A DNA stretch of 64,000 nucleotides from Paralithodes platypus (taxonomy: Eukaryota; Arthropoda; Malacostraca; Decapoda; Lithodidae): NCBI GenBank assembly GCA_032716605.1, contig CM064538.1:21884411-21948410 (forward strand), in the 5' to 3' direction. Below the pieces are notes generated by a model, which had not been told where the DNA came from, ran no database searches, and worked only from the letters and a program-made list of their open reading frames with translations. Positions 22,434-34,440 of the stretch are shown one piece after another. The position numbers and the translations under genes are program-made. Position 1 is the first letter of the stretch. Each line of letters opens with the position of its first letter.

Positions 22434-22785
22434 CCTTTTCCGTGTATACTTTAAACTACTATAAAAACAGAATACAGACACCTTTTCCGTGTATACTATA
22501 AACTACTATAAAAGCAGAATACAGACACCTTTTCCGTGTATACTTTAAACTACTATAAAAGCAGAATACAGACACCTTTTCTGTGTATACTATAAACTAC
22601 TATAAAAGCAGAATACAGACACCTTTTCCGTGTACTATAAACTACTATAAAAGCAGAAAACATACACCTTTTCCGTGTATACTATAAACTACTATAAAAG
22701 CAGAATACATACACCTTTTCCGTGTATACTATAAACTACTATAAAAGCAGAATACAGACACCTTTTCCGTGTATACTTTTCATTC

Positions 22786-23582
22786 ATATTCTTTGAAAAT
22801 ACCCGTTTAATAAAGGTGTGTGTGTGTCTGTGTGTGGAATGCTAATTTATATAAGTACTGTAGAAAAACATACGTTCTTTGTGTGAGTTTGTGCGAAGTA
22901 TGTATGCATGTGTGTATGTACTGTAGCTTCAGTACATTTGCATATGAGTGGGTGTAGCGTGCATGTAAGCAAATGCATGCGTTTTTTGTAAATTGCACAT
23001 ACAGTAACTACAACTCCTAGTAATATTTTGTTATTGATAATAAAACAAATATGTTTATTTAATGTTATATTTGTTAACTAATTGCTATAATTACCCTGCT
23101 TAGTAGCCTACTTATGAACCATCTATTATATTTCATTGTATATCTCATAAACAAAACTGTAAATAGTTCCCCCTACTGTGGACCCAGAAGGAGAGAGATG
23201 GAGAGCGGTGTAAATAAAGATCTCCTGGACAACAAACACTGTCACTATGTTGTGTAAATACAGCCATTATGTTCAGTAAATACTTGCGTCCGGTAGCCTC
23301 TGACATTTATTATGGCTGTTACGATGTTGGGGCGGGATTTACTGTAGTTTTTGTTCAGTATGTGTGTGTTAATGAATATAACTTCAGGAGCTAATTAACT
23401 TTTTAATTAGTACAGTCACGTTCAATACTCCTGTATCACCATCACTACTTAAGCTTATTTAGTTTTCAATTGTTATAAATGCACCACAAAACTTAATCAA
23501 TCTTGAATATAAAGGATAAAGAGATAACCTCGGTTGAAATGATGAATGTAGTACACAACTTGTGAGCATTACTGTGGTGTAA
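22786..23582. other. Unassigned AT-rich sequence with a TG run
   Basis: A short (TG)n run lies near 22816-22836. The rest shows no gene, RNA or element end. Confidence 0.4.
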
Positions 23583-23735
23583 CGCAGGGCTCGGTTCTAG
23601 GCCCTGTCCGTGTATTGGTATGCATAACCGATATTGATGACAACGTCACTTGCAATATTTCAAAATTTCAGAAGATAGGAAAATAGGAGAGAATGTAAGC
23701 CACAACGATAGAAATACAAAAGCTTCAAAAGACAT
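23583..23735 (+). pseudogene. Relic of a LINE reverse transcriptase
   Basis: The plus strand reads QGSVLGPV, then a DIDDNVTCNISKF segment and KIGENVSHND, the typical RT region from the QGS motif through the position of the FADDTK motif. The catalytic Asp pair is destroyed. No other part of the element is recognisable, so this is a very old fragment. Confidence 0.55.
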
Positions 23736-23802
23736 ACTGTATAATTATAGGCTAGTAGAGTCATGGACGTATACTGTAGAGGTGGAGCCGGCGCTGCTGG
23801 CT

Positions 23803-24240
23803 TATACAAGAGCGTGTAGTGAGGGGAGGCTCTCCGTTACTACACCAATATTGCTAACACCAGGTTGACACTTAAGTCGATCATGTTAGCTGATGCACCA
23901 CCGCCAGTTGTAATACAAGAGCGTGTAGTGAGGGGAAGCTCTCCGTTACTACACCAATATGGCTGACACCAGGTTGACACTTAAGTCGGCCATGTTAGCT
24001 GATGCACCACCACCAGTAGTAATACAAGAGCGTGTAGTGAGGTGAGGCTCTCCGGTAGTACACCAATATGGCTTACACCAGGTTGACACTTAAGTCGGTC
24101 ATGTTAGCTAATGCACCACCGCCAGTAGTAATACAAGAGCGTGTAGTGAGTGAGGTGAGGCTCTCCATTACTACACCAATATGGCTTACACCAGGTTGAC
24201 ACTTAAGTCGGTCATGTTAACTGATGCCATTAGTAGTCAT
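23803..24240 (+). repeat. 109-bp tandem repeat, four units
   Basis: Units begin at the marker ACAAGAGCGTGTAGTGAG at 23806, 23915, 24024 and 24133, exactly 109 bases apart. Each contains CACCAGGTTGACACTTAAGT and ATGTTAGCTGATGCACCACC. Short indels occur in the last unit. Open frames inside do not look like protein. Confidence 0.92.
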
Positions 24241-25134
24241 CCACCGCACGTACCCGTCCCCAGTGGAAGAAACGGGGGCAAGGGGACGGGTTCATGGACA
24301 GTCCATGGTAGACAGATCGGTAAGATAATTATAGAAGGGGAGGTGACTGCGACGGTGTTTTCACTTGTAAAGGGTTTGGCTGTGATGGTCGGGCCAAAGG
24401 TGGGGCGACTATAAAGGGCGTATTGCTATGATAATTGCTATGACTGCGAATGGCGTGTCAAGGGGGGAGGGTGACTGCGAAGGGAGTATCACCAGGTGAG
24501 GGTTGAGCTGCGAAGGGCGTACTAAAGTGGCTGGATGTAGCTGCGAAGGGCGTGCTACACAAAGAATTGAATGAGAATGGCGTGTCAGATGTTTTGCAGG
24601 TGTCAAACTCGGGGGAATAGTCCCGGCCGAAGGCCGCTTCTTCCAACATTACAGGCTCACTATCGTTCGCCAGGTAAAAAATCGACACCTAAATAGCACG
24701 AAAGGTCTAAATATTGACGAAGAAATGGGGCGAAAGGTCTTTTAATCGACTAACTAATGGGGCAAACATCTTAACACCTGAAAACTAATGGGGCTAAACA
24801 TGAGGGAAAAAGTGGTCCAGAAAATCGGCCCATCCCCCCTTAAGAGAGACTCCAGCAATTAATAGTCTTCGAACTATCTCCCTAAACCCTTTTTACTACC
24901 AAAGATCCTTCGTTAGCTGCACAAAATCATCTAAATGTAGCTGAAATATAATAAATAAGACGTCAGTGGTACAGAAGGGGTTAATAATCTCACTTCATCG
25001 TGGCCCATTGTTTCACTCTTTCAATTTCCGCCACAATCCACCCCCCCCCCCCCCTCACCCCCATCCTTCACATATCAACAGCCAATATCAGCTCTCTCAC
25101 TTTAACTTCTTGCTCCATCTGATTCAGTTAAAGA
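24241..25134. repeat. Degenerate short repeats and unassigned sequence
   Basis: From about 24440 to 24600 the motif CTGCGAAGGGCGT recurs at irregular 31-37 base spacing (about five times). From 24680 to 24800 a motif around AATGGGGCGAAAGGTCT recurs. A run of 14 C lies near 25040-25055. No gene is supported. Confidence 0.45.
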
Positions 25135-27720
25135 GTTTGTTGTTGTTGTTGTTGTTCCCTAAGCTGCCTGGCCGAACAGCCCCGAGTCCCTGAGGAAGGC
25201 CATGGCCACGATCAGGCTTTCCCACAGAGCTCTCATTGAGTGTAGGTTGTGTTGTTGGCGTAAGTGGTTGTGTGAAATGCAGTCTTCTATGATGTGTTTA
25301 ATGGTATGGGGTGCTGTGTTACATCCCGGGCAGGCGTCGACAACGGAGTCATCCAGTCTCTTCTGATAGCTCAGGAGAGCTGGATGGTGTCTGCATCTCA
25401 ACCTAGCCAGGTGGACTCTGTCCTCGCGAGGGAAGGAGATTCGGAAGGATGGATTTCGGGAGGTCGTGCATGCAGCTGCGTGTTGTCTGTGAGTGAGTGG
25501 ATGGATTGGTGAGAGATATGAGTATGGATGTGCTTCTGGAAGTTGGTTCGGGGTGGGCAGGGAGGGAGAGAAGACAATAATTGTGTGTTATACCGTGTGC
25601 TGGGTGTTGTTTTGATATTTCTTGGTGTCTGTGGGTGTGTTGCCATGTAGTTTAGTGGGTGGTCTTGGTTCGTGGAGGCTGCTGCCAGGAATTGAGTGCC
25701 TCTCATGTCCAGATGGTCTTTGACTTTGAGGATTTTGGTTTCTTGATGTAGATGATCTGTGGGTGCAGTAGCTGTGCAGCCTGTAATGATCTTCAGGGCT
25801 TTGTTTTGAATAGTCTGTAAGGTCTTATGATGTGTTTCAACTAGGTTAGAAGCCCAGGCTGGGCTTGCGTATTCCATTACTGATCTTATGTATTGTTTAT
25901 ATACTGTGGTGGTAGTTTCTTTGTTGTGTCCAAATTTTGTGTGAGCAAGTGACCTGAGGGCGTTAAGTCTGGGTGTCAGTTTCTTTTTAATGTTTGTGGT
26001 GTGCTGTTTGAATGTCATATGAGTATCATATGTTACTCCTAGGATTTTGGGTGTGTGTGTATGTGTTAGGGGTGTGGTGTTTATGGTGAGTTGAGGGATG
26101 TATTCGTGTTCACCTGTCCAGCTTGTGAGCAGGGTTGCGGTAGATTTGGCTGGGGCTAGATTAAGTCTGTTTGTAGTGCACCAGCCATGTAGTGTGTTGA
26201 AGATAGGGTTGAAGGAGATCTGTTGCTCTTCTTGGGTCATGGTGTGTGCATGTGAGTGTTATGTCATCTGCATAGGAGGCTAAGTTTATTTGGGGAGTAT
26301 TGGGTGTAGTTATATCGTGCATGTACAGATTGAAGAGTGCGGGCGATAGGACGGATCCTTGTGGGACTCCGTTTGGAAAGTTTCTGATTTTAGATGACTG
26401 ACCGGCAAAAGATACGTGTGCACATCTGCCTGCTAGGAAGTTGGCCAGCCACCTTTTTGTGTTGTTGTGCATGTTTGTGTTGTAGATTTTGTTTGTTAGG
26501 TTGTGGCGGGGGATGGCATCGAAGGCTTTACTAATGTAGAGTGTGCTAATAGTGATCTGTGTGGTGGTCTAGCTGAGTTGATGCCGTCAAAAGCTCTTTG
26601 TGTAAGGTCTGTGAGAAGAGTGTTTGTGGAGTGCAGTGGCCTAAAGCCATGTTGTGTTGGAGCTAGGGGTAGGTCGGATGTAATTAGTTTTGTAATACTA
26701 GGCGTTCCATGACTTTGGAGGGGGAGCAAAGGAGTGTGATGGGGCGGTGCGAGGAGGGTAGCGTGGGGTCTTTGTTGGGTTTGGGGAATGTGATGATGAT
26801 ACCATGCTTCCAAATGTCTGGTATTGTGTTGTGTGAATAGCTGTAGTTTGATATGTTAGTGTGTGTTTGTATGCCTTGTGGTCCCAGTTGTCTGAGGTGT
26901 ATGTTGCTTATGTTGTCTAGGCCACAGGCGGGTGAGTGCTTGAGCTTGTTGATGATATGCTTTGTCTGGTGATTGGTGAAGGGTGTATAGTCAGGGTCTG
27001 TGGGGAATTGTCTCTTACGTCGGATGACACGTCGGTCTTCTTTCTGAGGTTTTAGGTGGCTGACATGTGAGAAGTGATTGATGAGAGTGTTTGCTTGTTG
27101 TTTACATGAAGGAGTAGAGTCTGTTGTTGTGATTGCAGCATGTGATTGTGTTGTGTTGCTGTTGGAAAGTGTGATGCTGTTTAGTGTTTTGTAGAGTTTT
27201 TTGGGGTTTGTTTTGTGATCAAGTGTTTGTAGGAAATTATTCCAATTTAGTTTTTGTTGTTCTTGTATTTTGTGTTAGTTTGGGTGTTTGAGTGCTTGAA
27301 TTTGTTGTGTGATGTCTTGTGTGTGGGGTGCTGGGGAGTGTTTAGTGTGTCGCGTTGTCTGATGAGGTTTTGAATTTCTGGTGTGAAGTTGGGGTTGTGT
27401 CTTTTTCTGTTACCTCTTGGAATGTGTTTCTTATCAGCGTTTTGGATGGTTTTATTGAGTATGTGTACAGCATTGTTGATGTTAGTGATGGGTGTACTGT
27501 TTAGAGTTGTGAAGTGTTGTTCTGTCTCATTTGTAAATGCTTCCCAGTTAGCTCTTTTATAATTGGTGTATGTGTGTTTGTGGCTAGCTGGGGTGAGTCT
27601 GGTTTTGGTGGTGATATGATCGGGAGGTGGTCAGAGCCTAAGGTTCTGACCACCCTCCAGGATGTTTGTGGGGGCGAGTTCTGGGGAGCAAAAGGTGATG
27701 TCTGGAGATGATGGGTTATA
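25135..27720 (-). mobile_element. LINE (family B), minus strand, 5'-truncated
   Basis: On the minus strand the order is the end of an APE-type endonuclease (SPDITFCSPELA, near 27700), a linker, RT and a C-terminal zinc-type motif. It ends in an (AAC)n tail seen on the plus strand as (GTT)n at 25137-25157. The 5' part of the endonuclease is missing at about 27720. Several frame breaks and stops interrupt it. Confidence 0.8.
25159..26813 (-). pseudogene. LINE B reverse transcriptase and C-terminal domain
   Basis: Reading leftward on the minus strand, GFRPLHSTNTLLTDL is an early RT motif (about 26640). NGVPQGSVLSPALFNLYMHD and ASYADDITLTC are the QGS and catalytic YADD motifs (about 26280-26400). 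The thumb has LGVTYDTHMTFKQHT. The C-terminus has CPGCNTAPHTIKHIIEDC (about 25275-25330), a Cys/His motif typical of LINE ORF2 ends. Frame breaks lie near 26480, 26230 and 25400. The enzyme would prime cDNA at a nicked target. The sequence is a strong LINE match, but the clade (Jockey, CR1 or a relative) is not settled. Confidence 0.82.
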
Positions 27721-27777
27721 GAGGGCTTGGTGAGGAATATGGGTATGTTAAAGAGTTATGCCGCATTTATCCCCACA

Positions 27778-27780
<3 letters not shown>

Positions 27781-27835
<55 letters not shown>

Positions 27836-27955
27836 ACTCTTCTCTCTCTCTCTCTCTCTCTCTCTCCTCTCTTCTCTCTCTCTCTCTCTCCTCTCTCCTC
27901 TCTCTCTCTCTCCTCGCCTCTATCTCTCTCTCTCGTCTCTCTCTCTCTCCCATCC
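27781..27955 (+). repeat. (CT)n-rich microsatellite
   Basis: Nearly continuous CT repeats with occasional CCT or TACT interruptions. Long reading frames in several phases come from the repeat and are not genes. Confidence 0.95.
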
Positions 27956-28289
27956 TGTCTTTCCCACTCAGTCCGATGGGCGACACCTCTCTCTCGCTCT
28001 CGTGCTAGTAGCACTATAAACATATCGGCAATCAAAGCAATCCTTGTACGAAACTTCACTTAGTTGCATCAAGTTTTGTGTTCTGCTCAGCATAATTTGG
28101 AGCCCAGCCTAAGTTGCATGTGATGAGGCCGCTAAAGTGGTACCTTACGGGATAAACTAGACTTTTTCACTATGTGGTTTAAAGAAGCCATATTTCACGT
28201 TTATAATTATTAAACATAATTTGTTTTATATATAATATATATATATATATATTATATATTTATATATATGTTGGTAAAGCCAGGTAATA

Positions 28290-28729
28290 AATTTTCTTTA
28301 ATACATACGAGGTTGAAAGAAATGGCAATTTCAGCGTTGGCAATTTTAATTATTCAAAGTTTCCAGGTCCTCTGATGAGTTTTCGCTGGGTGGCAGGAAG
28401 TAGATGAAGGAGATGAGCAAAATTCATGGTGGTACAGGGTTACATTAACGTACATTATGATACAGGATATACGACGCGTTTCACTGGACAAACCGCATTA
28501 TCAAGTAAGGAAGGAATGATATAAAAGGTAACAAAGGAAGGGTATATATATAGGGTGGAGGATCATAGGAGGCGGAAAACAGGGGGCAAAAGTCTGCTAT
28601 TGGTGGAAGGGAAAACTAGGAGAGAAAAAGGGGGTAACCGCTTCACGCATAGCGCACATGGAAGCGGGATGGTGGTCGATAGGTGGGGTCATAGCTGATT
28701 TGGCTGCCTGTCCGAGGGGCGTGGCCTAA
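28290..28729 (+). repeat. Left inverted terminal repeat of the Penelope-like element
   Basis: The repeat runs from CTTTAATACATACGAGGTTG to GAGGGGCGTGGCCT and pairs with the reverse complement of 29545-29984. Shared landmarks include GATACAGGATATACGACGCG, a GGGGGTAACCGCTTCACGCAT-like segment and GGGATGGTGGTCGATAGGTG. Both arms have diverged at many single positions. Confidence 0.85.
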
Positions 28730-28839
28730 GTTGTGTGGCGCCTGCATAAGACGAAGCTGAAGGAGGTAGCGCGGTGGCGGCGTCAAGGGCACCGGGGGGC
28801 GAGGAGTGGTGTTTTGTTACCTTGTGGTGTAGTGCCTTT

Positions 28840-29515
28840 TGGCAGAAGGAAGGATCTGAAGGTCCAGAGTTTGGTTTGTGATGTTGGGATGTCAGGCTTG
28901 GATTATAATAAAGCTTCGAGTATAGGTAATCTCCTTGGGTCACTTTCTTTATCGAGTAGGGGTGGTGTGTTTCTCTAACTCGTTGCGTTGTGAGGTGAGG
29001 GTTGTTTAGGGTGAGATAGTTGGTTTTTGATGGCGCCAGCCTGCAGGTGAAGAGTTAAACCGACGTGAAAGACGAGTTCCTGCGTCATAACAATATATGA
29101 ATGAGGTTCCACAGTCCTCATAATTACAGGTATGGTGGTTAATGACGTGATCGTCTGTCATCCGGGCGCTTTCTCTTGGTGGAGGCTGGGTTTTTTTGCG
29201 GAGTAACGAGGTTGGCGTTCTTGGGGGATTTGTAATAAATTATTACTTTGATTTTGTTTTCCCGGGTTGGTTGGGTGGACATGCTTGGAGATTCTTTTCT
29301 TTTAAGACGGTCTCGTCATTGTTGTGTTCAGAGGACATGTAATTGCGGTAGAAGATCTTAATTTCATTGTGGGGGTCAATGTTGGTAGGGCTTTGGTTGT
29401 ACCATTTTTCAAGATGGTGGTTGATGGTGCTGGAGATGTCGGAGTTGGAGTATCCGTTATTTACGAAAACACTGGGATAGTCTTTCTAGTTCCTGGTGGG
29501 TGTCGGCCCAGGTTA
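28840..29515 (-). pseudogene. Penelope-like protein C-terminus (linker and GIY-YIG region)
   Basis: Read on the minus strand, the translation gives VFVNNGYSNSDISSTINHHL-like and IFYRNYMSSEHNNDETVLKE segments. Then come a KIKVIIYYKSPKNANLVTP-like part, a CNYEDCGTSFIY Cys-containing segment, LQAGAIKNQLS and DPRRLPILEALL. This series is characteristic of the region after the RT thumb and of the GIY-YIG endonuclease of metazoan Penelope-like elements. Frames shift and stops occur, so it is dead. The GIY-YIG catalytic motif itself is eroded. I am confident of the class but not of the subfamily. Confidence 0.75.
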
Positions 29516-29544
29516 GAGCAGTGCGTGATGGCTCCTCCTAACAT

Positions 29545-29984
29545 TAGGCCCCGCCCCTCGACAACGCTCGCCCAATCAGCTTCGAACCCACCTATCGACC
29601 ACCATCCCGCATCCAGTGCGCATGCGTGAAGCGGTTACCCCCTTTTTCTCGCCTATTTTTCCCCTTCCACCAATACCAGACTTTTTTGCCCCCTGTTTTC
29701 CGCCTCCTCTGATCCTCCACCCTCTATATATACCCTTCCTGTTTACCTTTTATATCATTTCCTTCCTTACTTGATAATGCTGGTTGTCCAAAGAAACGCG
29801 TCGTATATCCTGTATCATCATGTACTTTAATGTAACCCTGTACCACCAGGAATTTTGCTCAATCTCCTTCATTTACTTCCTGGCACCCAGTGAAAACTCA
29901 TCAGGGACCTGGGAACCTTGAGTAATAACATTTCCAACGCAGAAATTGGCATTTCTGTCAACCTCGTATGTATTAAAGAAAAAA
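29545..29984 (-). repeat. Right inverted terminal repeat of the Penelope-like element
   Basis: Reverse-orientation partner of 28290-28729. It joins directly to the 5'-truncated end of the coding remnant. Confidence 0.85.
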
Positions 29985-30047
29985 TAATATATATTATATA
30001 TATATATATACTGTATATATAGATATATATATATATCTATATATGAT

Positions 30048-30084
<37 letters not shown>

Positions 30085-30130
30085 TGTATATAGCTATATA
30101 TATATATATATATACAGATATATATATATA

Positions 30131-30529
30131 CTGTATAGTACTGTGGAGAGATTGTAGGCACCAATTGATCAGGGCTAGACCCAGGTGAGGTTATAGGCAT
30201 GAGATAAAGAGTCGCTGGAACTCCTGTTTTCACAGGTTGCCTTGGCTCTCTCTTACTGATTTTTCTTTTGTGCCTCATTTACACTGAGAGCAATCCAGCT
30301 ATCTCTCACAAACACCTCCTCCCCTCCGATCCACTTCACTTAACACTAAACCTGCACCCCACACTTCCATTCCTTCCACACCAAAATTTAAAAAAAAAAA
30401 AAATGATGAATTGTAGCCCAGCCTCGGAGTCCCCAGGGGTGGGGGACCATAAATCCCCCCTCCACCCGACCGACCGACCTTGCCCTGACAAACCCACACA
30501 ATTACCTGGACCTCGCACTGTTACTCTCT
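30131..30529. other. Unassigned sequence before LINE C
   Basis: There is no clear gene. A short A run (30390-30402) followed by GC-rich sequence may belong to the 5' UTR of the LINE that follows. Confidence 0.4.
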
Positions 30530-33500
30530 CTATTATTGTCTGCAACATTCGCTGACATTTCCTCTAACTTTCACTCTGTTTGAGGCCCCATCTCTCCTCC
30601 TACAAACCTGATCTTCTCTTCCGCACAACCGAAACCCAGGTGTCTGTAGCAACATCCATCAACCCCTTCTCTGTATCCTCCTACTTTCTGTCTCTTATCC
30701 TAGTTTCAAAGCCAAAGTCTGATGCTTGTGCATATGTGCACAACACACTCACATTCCTCTCAGTGTTCCCGATTTCGACCTCCAATCCTCTGAATTTCGC
30801 AACTTTAATGTCTCAAACTTTCCTGTCATTCTCTTACTAAATATTTCTGTGCTGTCTATCTTTCCCCTAACTCTACCAACTTTCCCCACATTCTTTGACT
30901 ATCTAAACTCTACAGTGGAAACACATTCTAACCATTTCTCCTTCCCTAGAAGTCTCCATCTTAGGAGATTTCAACGTTCACAAGCACCGCCATTGGCTTC
31001 TCCTCTCACCTATACTGATCCACCTGGTGAACAAGCCTACGGTCTTTTCTATCCTAAATGACCTAGAGCATTTAGTTTCAGCAACCCACCCGTATCCCGG
31101 ATCGCATCGGAGATCGGCCCAACATTCCTTGACCTGCTGTTTCTTCTAACCTTCTAACCCTTCTTCTTATACTGTCGCTCTTTTTCTCTCCTTTGGGCTC
31201 CTCCGACCATACACGTATCTCTGTGTCACCTGTCCTATCGCTCCAGTACAGCCACCCGATCCTCCCTAAGCCCGTCGGCCGCTTGTGGCACTTCTTTGGC
31301 GCTGCCGACTGGGAGGGCTCTTCGGCATTGTCACTTCTTTGAATTTCCCCATGGAATGATTTTCTGCGTTCTATGGCCGAGGACCCTCGGAGAGTGCCTG
31401 AACGCATTCACCGATGTAATCCTATCGGGCATGTAAGCATACAGTCCATTCTCTTTCTCTCAGACTAATGCTTAAAAATCTTGGTTTACTCACGCGCCCT
31501 GTTCTACTGCTGTCCGGCAATAATGAGGAAAGGCAGCAAACGGTACCGACGCCTTAAAACTCAAGACCTCTCATTCTTCCTATGTTTCTGCCCTGAAAGC
31601 AAGCCAAATCTGTTCTTCGACTTTGCCAAACACTCTTTCATCAATAATAAATGCACTGAAACTACTCCAACCTCTAGCTCCTCCCAAGCTTTCTGGCATC
31701 TAGCCAAAAACCTCGCCAACAATTTACTTCCTCGTCTTTTTCCCGCCCTTTCCCACTCTGATTCACAACCATCACTTCTCCCTTCTTCCTCTGACAAAGC
31801 TAAATAAACTCTTCGTCGCTCAAACTTTTGCTAGAAACTCTAAACCTTGGATGCTCGCGGTGCTATTCCTCCCTCTCTCTCCCGCCCTCCTCTCTCTTAC
31901 TTATGCCTAATATCCTAATCTCTTCTAAAGATGTACGTTCTACCCTCTCTGGGCTTAACCACTAATAAGGCGTACGGTCCGGACGGTGTCTTGTTTTCCT
32001 GTTGTTCTCAAAAAACGGGTGCTTCCGTGCTGACTCCCTGCCTATGCAAACTCTTTCGTCCTCTGTCTATCCCCTCTACACGTCTGCCCTTCATGCTAGG
32101 AAGTTTTCTCACAGTTCAACCTGGTCCCAAAGAAGTGGTGACCGCTCTCAACCCCCCAACTATCGTCCAAATTGCTCTCTTATCTCTTGTTCTTTCTAAA
32201 GTTTTTGAAACTATTCGTGCTTCCAAATTTCTTAAAGCATTTCTCTTCTCATACTCTGCTCTCAGATCCGCCAGTATGGCTTTCCTTAAGGGTCGCTCTA
32301 CTGGTGATCTTCTTTCATTATCTTACTAACTCTTGGTCATCCTCCTTTTGGGACTTCTGTGAGAGCTTTTTTCTATTGCACTAGACATAGCGAAAGCCGT
32401 CGAGGAGTCTGGCATAAATCTTTTAATGTCTAAACTACCCTCCTTCGGTTTCTATCCCCTCCGTCTGTTCCTCTGTCTCTAATTTCCTTTCCGGCCGTTC
32501 CATAGCCGCGGTTGTGGACGGCGCATTGTTCCTTTCCTCACTCTATAAACTTACTCCGTGTTCCTCAGGGCTCTGTCCTATCTCCCCTATTCTCTTTCTA
32601 ATTTTTATAAATTATCTCCTTAACTGTAACCTTAATCCCGTTCCATTCATACGCAGACGACTCAACCTTGCACTACTCCATTAGTTTTTTTCCAGAACTC
32701 CCCAGCCAGCACTCCCTCAAACGACAAACGTCATGAAGCCAAAGAACTCTTAAATTCTGATCTAAATACTATTTCCAATTGGGGCAGAGAAAACCTTGTT
32801 AACTTAATATGCTTCCCAAACATCCAATTTCTCCATTCTATCTACCCGTCAGGATCTCCCACGCGGACGATCCCTTATTCTTCACCAATACAACAATCAA
32901 CCCTTCATCGTCTCCCTCAATATTCCTTGGTGTCTCTTTTCTTTCTGCTCTCATTTGTAAGGACCATATTACCAGTCTTGCTAAGGTAGCCTCACCAGAA
33001 GCTGGTTGTTCCTCAACCGCCTTAGGGTGTTCTTTTTCCCTGCAAACAGCGTCGTGCTCTGTACAGGGGCATAGTGCGCCCTTGTCTTGAGTATTGTTCA
33101 CCTGTGTGGGGATGTTTCCTCGCTACACTGGCTCCGAGACAAAGTGGAAAGGAAGGCCTTTCGTATCATTACCTACCTCCCGTCCACTCACCAACTTCTC
33201 TGCAATCTCTCCTCTCTCCTCTCTCCGCCGCAACTGTTGCAATCTCTCCTCGCTATTCTATCGCTTACTATAATAATCATGTGTTCCTCAGAGCTATCCC
33301 CATTCATACCACCTCCTTTACATAGCACACGTGGTAACCGTCTTGCAACTCAAACCCACCCCTACTCTGTTGCAACTCTCCAACCCAAGAGTGAAACGTT
33401 ACTTTACTTCCAAACTTTCTCTTACTCAACAGCTGAGCTCTGGAACTCGTCTTCTCCTGTCCCAGAATCCATTCCTTTCCCTTCCCTCTCCTCCTTTACC

Positions 33501-33668
33501 TTAAATTGCTTCAACTTCCGTGTGTCCAGGCATTTTGGCTCGAACGTCCCTTGATTTTTGGGGCCCTGTCACTCTTTCAACTATGGGGGAGGCACTCTCT
33601 AGAGGCTTTAGCCCTTTTGCCTCCCTCAATCACATAGAAAAAAAAAACAAAAACAAAAAAAAAAAATA
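30530..33668 (+). mobile_element. LINE (family C), nearly full length, decayed
   Basis: The order is endonuclease, RT, C-terminal domain, short 3' UTR and an A-rich tail (33637-33668). The coding region contains many frameshifts and stops. The 3' end recurs in reverse at 33796-34430 and 15950-16345, so the family has at least three copies here. Confidence 0.8.
30538..33554 (+). pseudogene. LINE C endonuclease and reverse transcriptase
   Basis: An APE-type endonuclease start is visible (CNIR near 30540, then a segment resembling LLFLTETQVSVAT at 30610-30655). The start of RT reads GLTTNKAYGPDGV (about 31950-31990); SKVFETI and FLKGRSTGDLL follow near 32190-32310 and CSPVWG near 33100. The C-terminal part (33087-33554) ends in a CFNFRVSRHFGS segment and a stop. 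At least six changes of frame are needed to read the protein, so the copy is old. Similar motifs occur in Jockey/CR1-type LINEs. Confidence 0.75.
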
Positions 33669-33795
33669 GTGTATATACTTTATATGTTAAACGAGAAAAA
33701 TAACCATTCACATATGAACACTGCTGATCGAAGAAAGGACGGACGGGCCGGGAAACCATCACAGTCAAACAGTGTAATGTTTACTGAGTATAAAA

Positions 33796-34430
33796 GAGTG
33801 ACCGAGGGCCGAATTTCCATGGACATTCGAGCCAAAAAGCCTGGACACACGGAAGTTTGACGCAATTAAAGTCATAGAAAGAAGGAAAGACTGATTCTTG
33901 GGAGTGTGTTTCAAAGCTCAGCTTTTGAATAGCAGAAATATTTAGAATGTCCGTTTAAAAAAATTTAATAAACGCTTGGGCTGGAGCGTTGCACAGAGTA
34001 GGGATGGGATAGTGTTGGCAAGACGTGCTACGTACTCTAACGAAGGAAGGGTGGTATACACTGAGAGAGCTCTGAGAAACACTGATTATTGTAATAGTCC
34101 GGTATAATAGTGATAAGAGATGCAAATTTGCAATTGAAGAGAAAGAGACTGCAGATAATTGGTGAGTGGAGATGAATCAATGAAACGGAAAGGCTAATGG
34201 TTCTACGTTGGTCTAGAAATGCTGTGTGAGAGGATCCCCCTCCTCCCCCACAACATTTGAACAATAATCAATACATGTATGCACTGTGCCCGTGTACAGA
34301 GCAATGAGCTGCACAGGGGTAAAAAACCCCCAGAGGCGGGTTTGAGCACACCCAACATCCCCCCTGATAAGCTGTTTTAGCCGTCGTTGTATTATGATCT
34401 TTTCCAACAGAGATCAGAAGAAAAAGAGAC
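33796..34430 (-). mobile_element. LINE C 3' fragment, minus strand
   Basis: The reverse complement matches the 3' part of family C: FFTPVQLIALYTGTVHTCID (about 34260-34320), then a decayed C-terminus and a 3' end near 33796. It faces the LINE at 30530-33668 tail to tail, separated by about 130 bases. Confidence 0.75.
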
Positions 34431-34440
34431 ACCAAGAAGA

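Larger units (their letters stand above)
21340..22785 (+). repeat. 48-bp minisatellite interrupted by a LINE
   Basis: The unit of 48 bases contains CCTTTTCCGTGTATACTATA and CTACTATAAAAGCAGAATAC. About three units lie at 21340-21508 and about seven at 22434-22785, with A/T variants at a few positions. The array is split by the LINE copy at 21507-22433. The repeat is too regular for regulatory DNA alone, and no coding frame uses it. Confidence 0.9.
28222..30130 (-). mobile_element. Penelope-like element, 5'-truncated, with inverted terminal repeats
   Basis: A coding remnant on the minus strand (29515-28840) is bounded by inverted repeats of about 440 bp (28290-28729 and 29545-29984). TA-rich microsatellites lie outside (28222-28269 and 29985-30130). 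Coding similarity to the linker and GIY-YIG region of Penelope-like proteins identifies the class. Terminal repeats in direct or inverted orientation are known for this class. The RT core is absent. Confidence 0.78.

Noticed and set aside
24775..24980. Another TTAA-flanked MITE
   Set aside because: TTAA is present on both sides, but the ends do not form a convincing inverted repeat.
27708..28063. Open frames of about 100 codons on both strands
   Set aside because: They are translations of a CT microsatellite in several phases.
34213..34407. Independent small gene on the minus strand
   Set aside because: Its translation is the LINE C C-terminal region, so it belongs to a LINE fragment.
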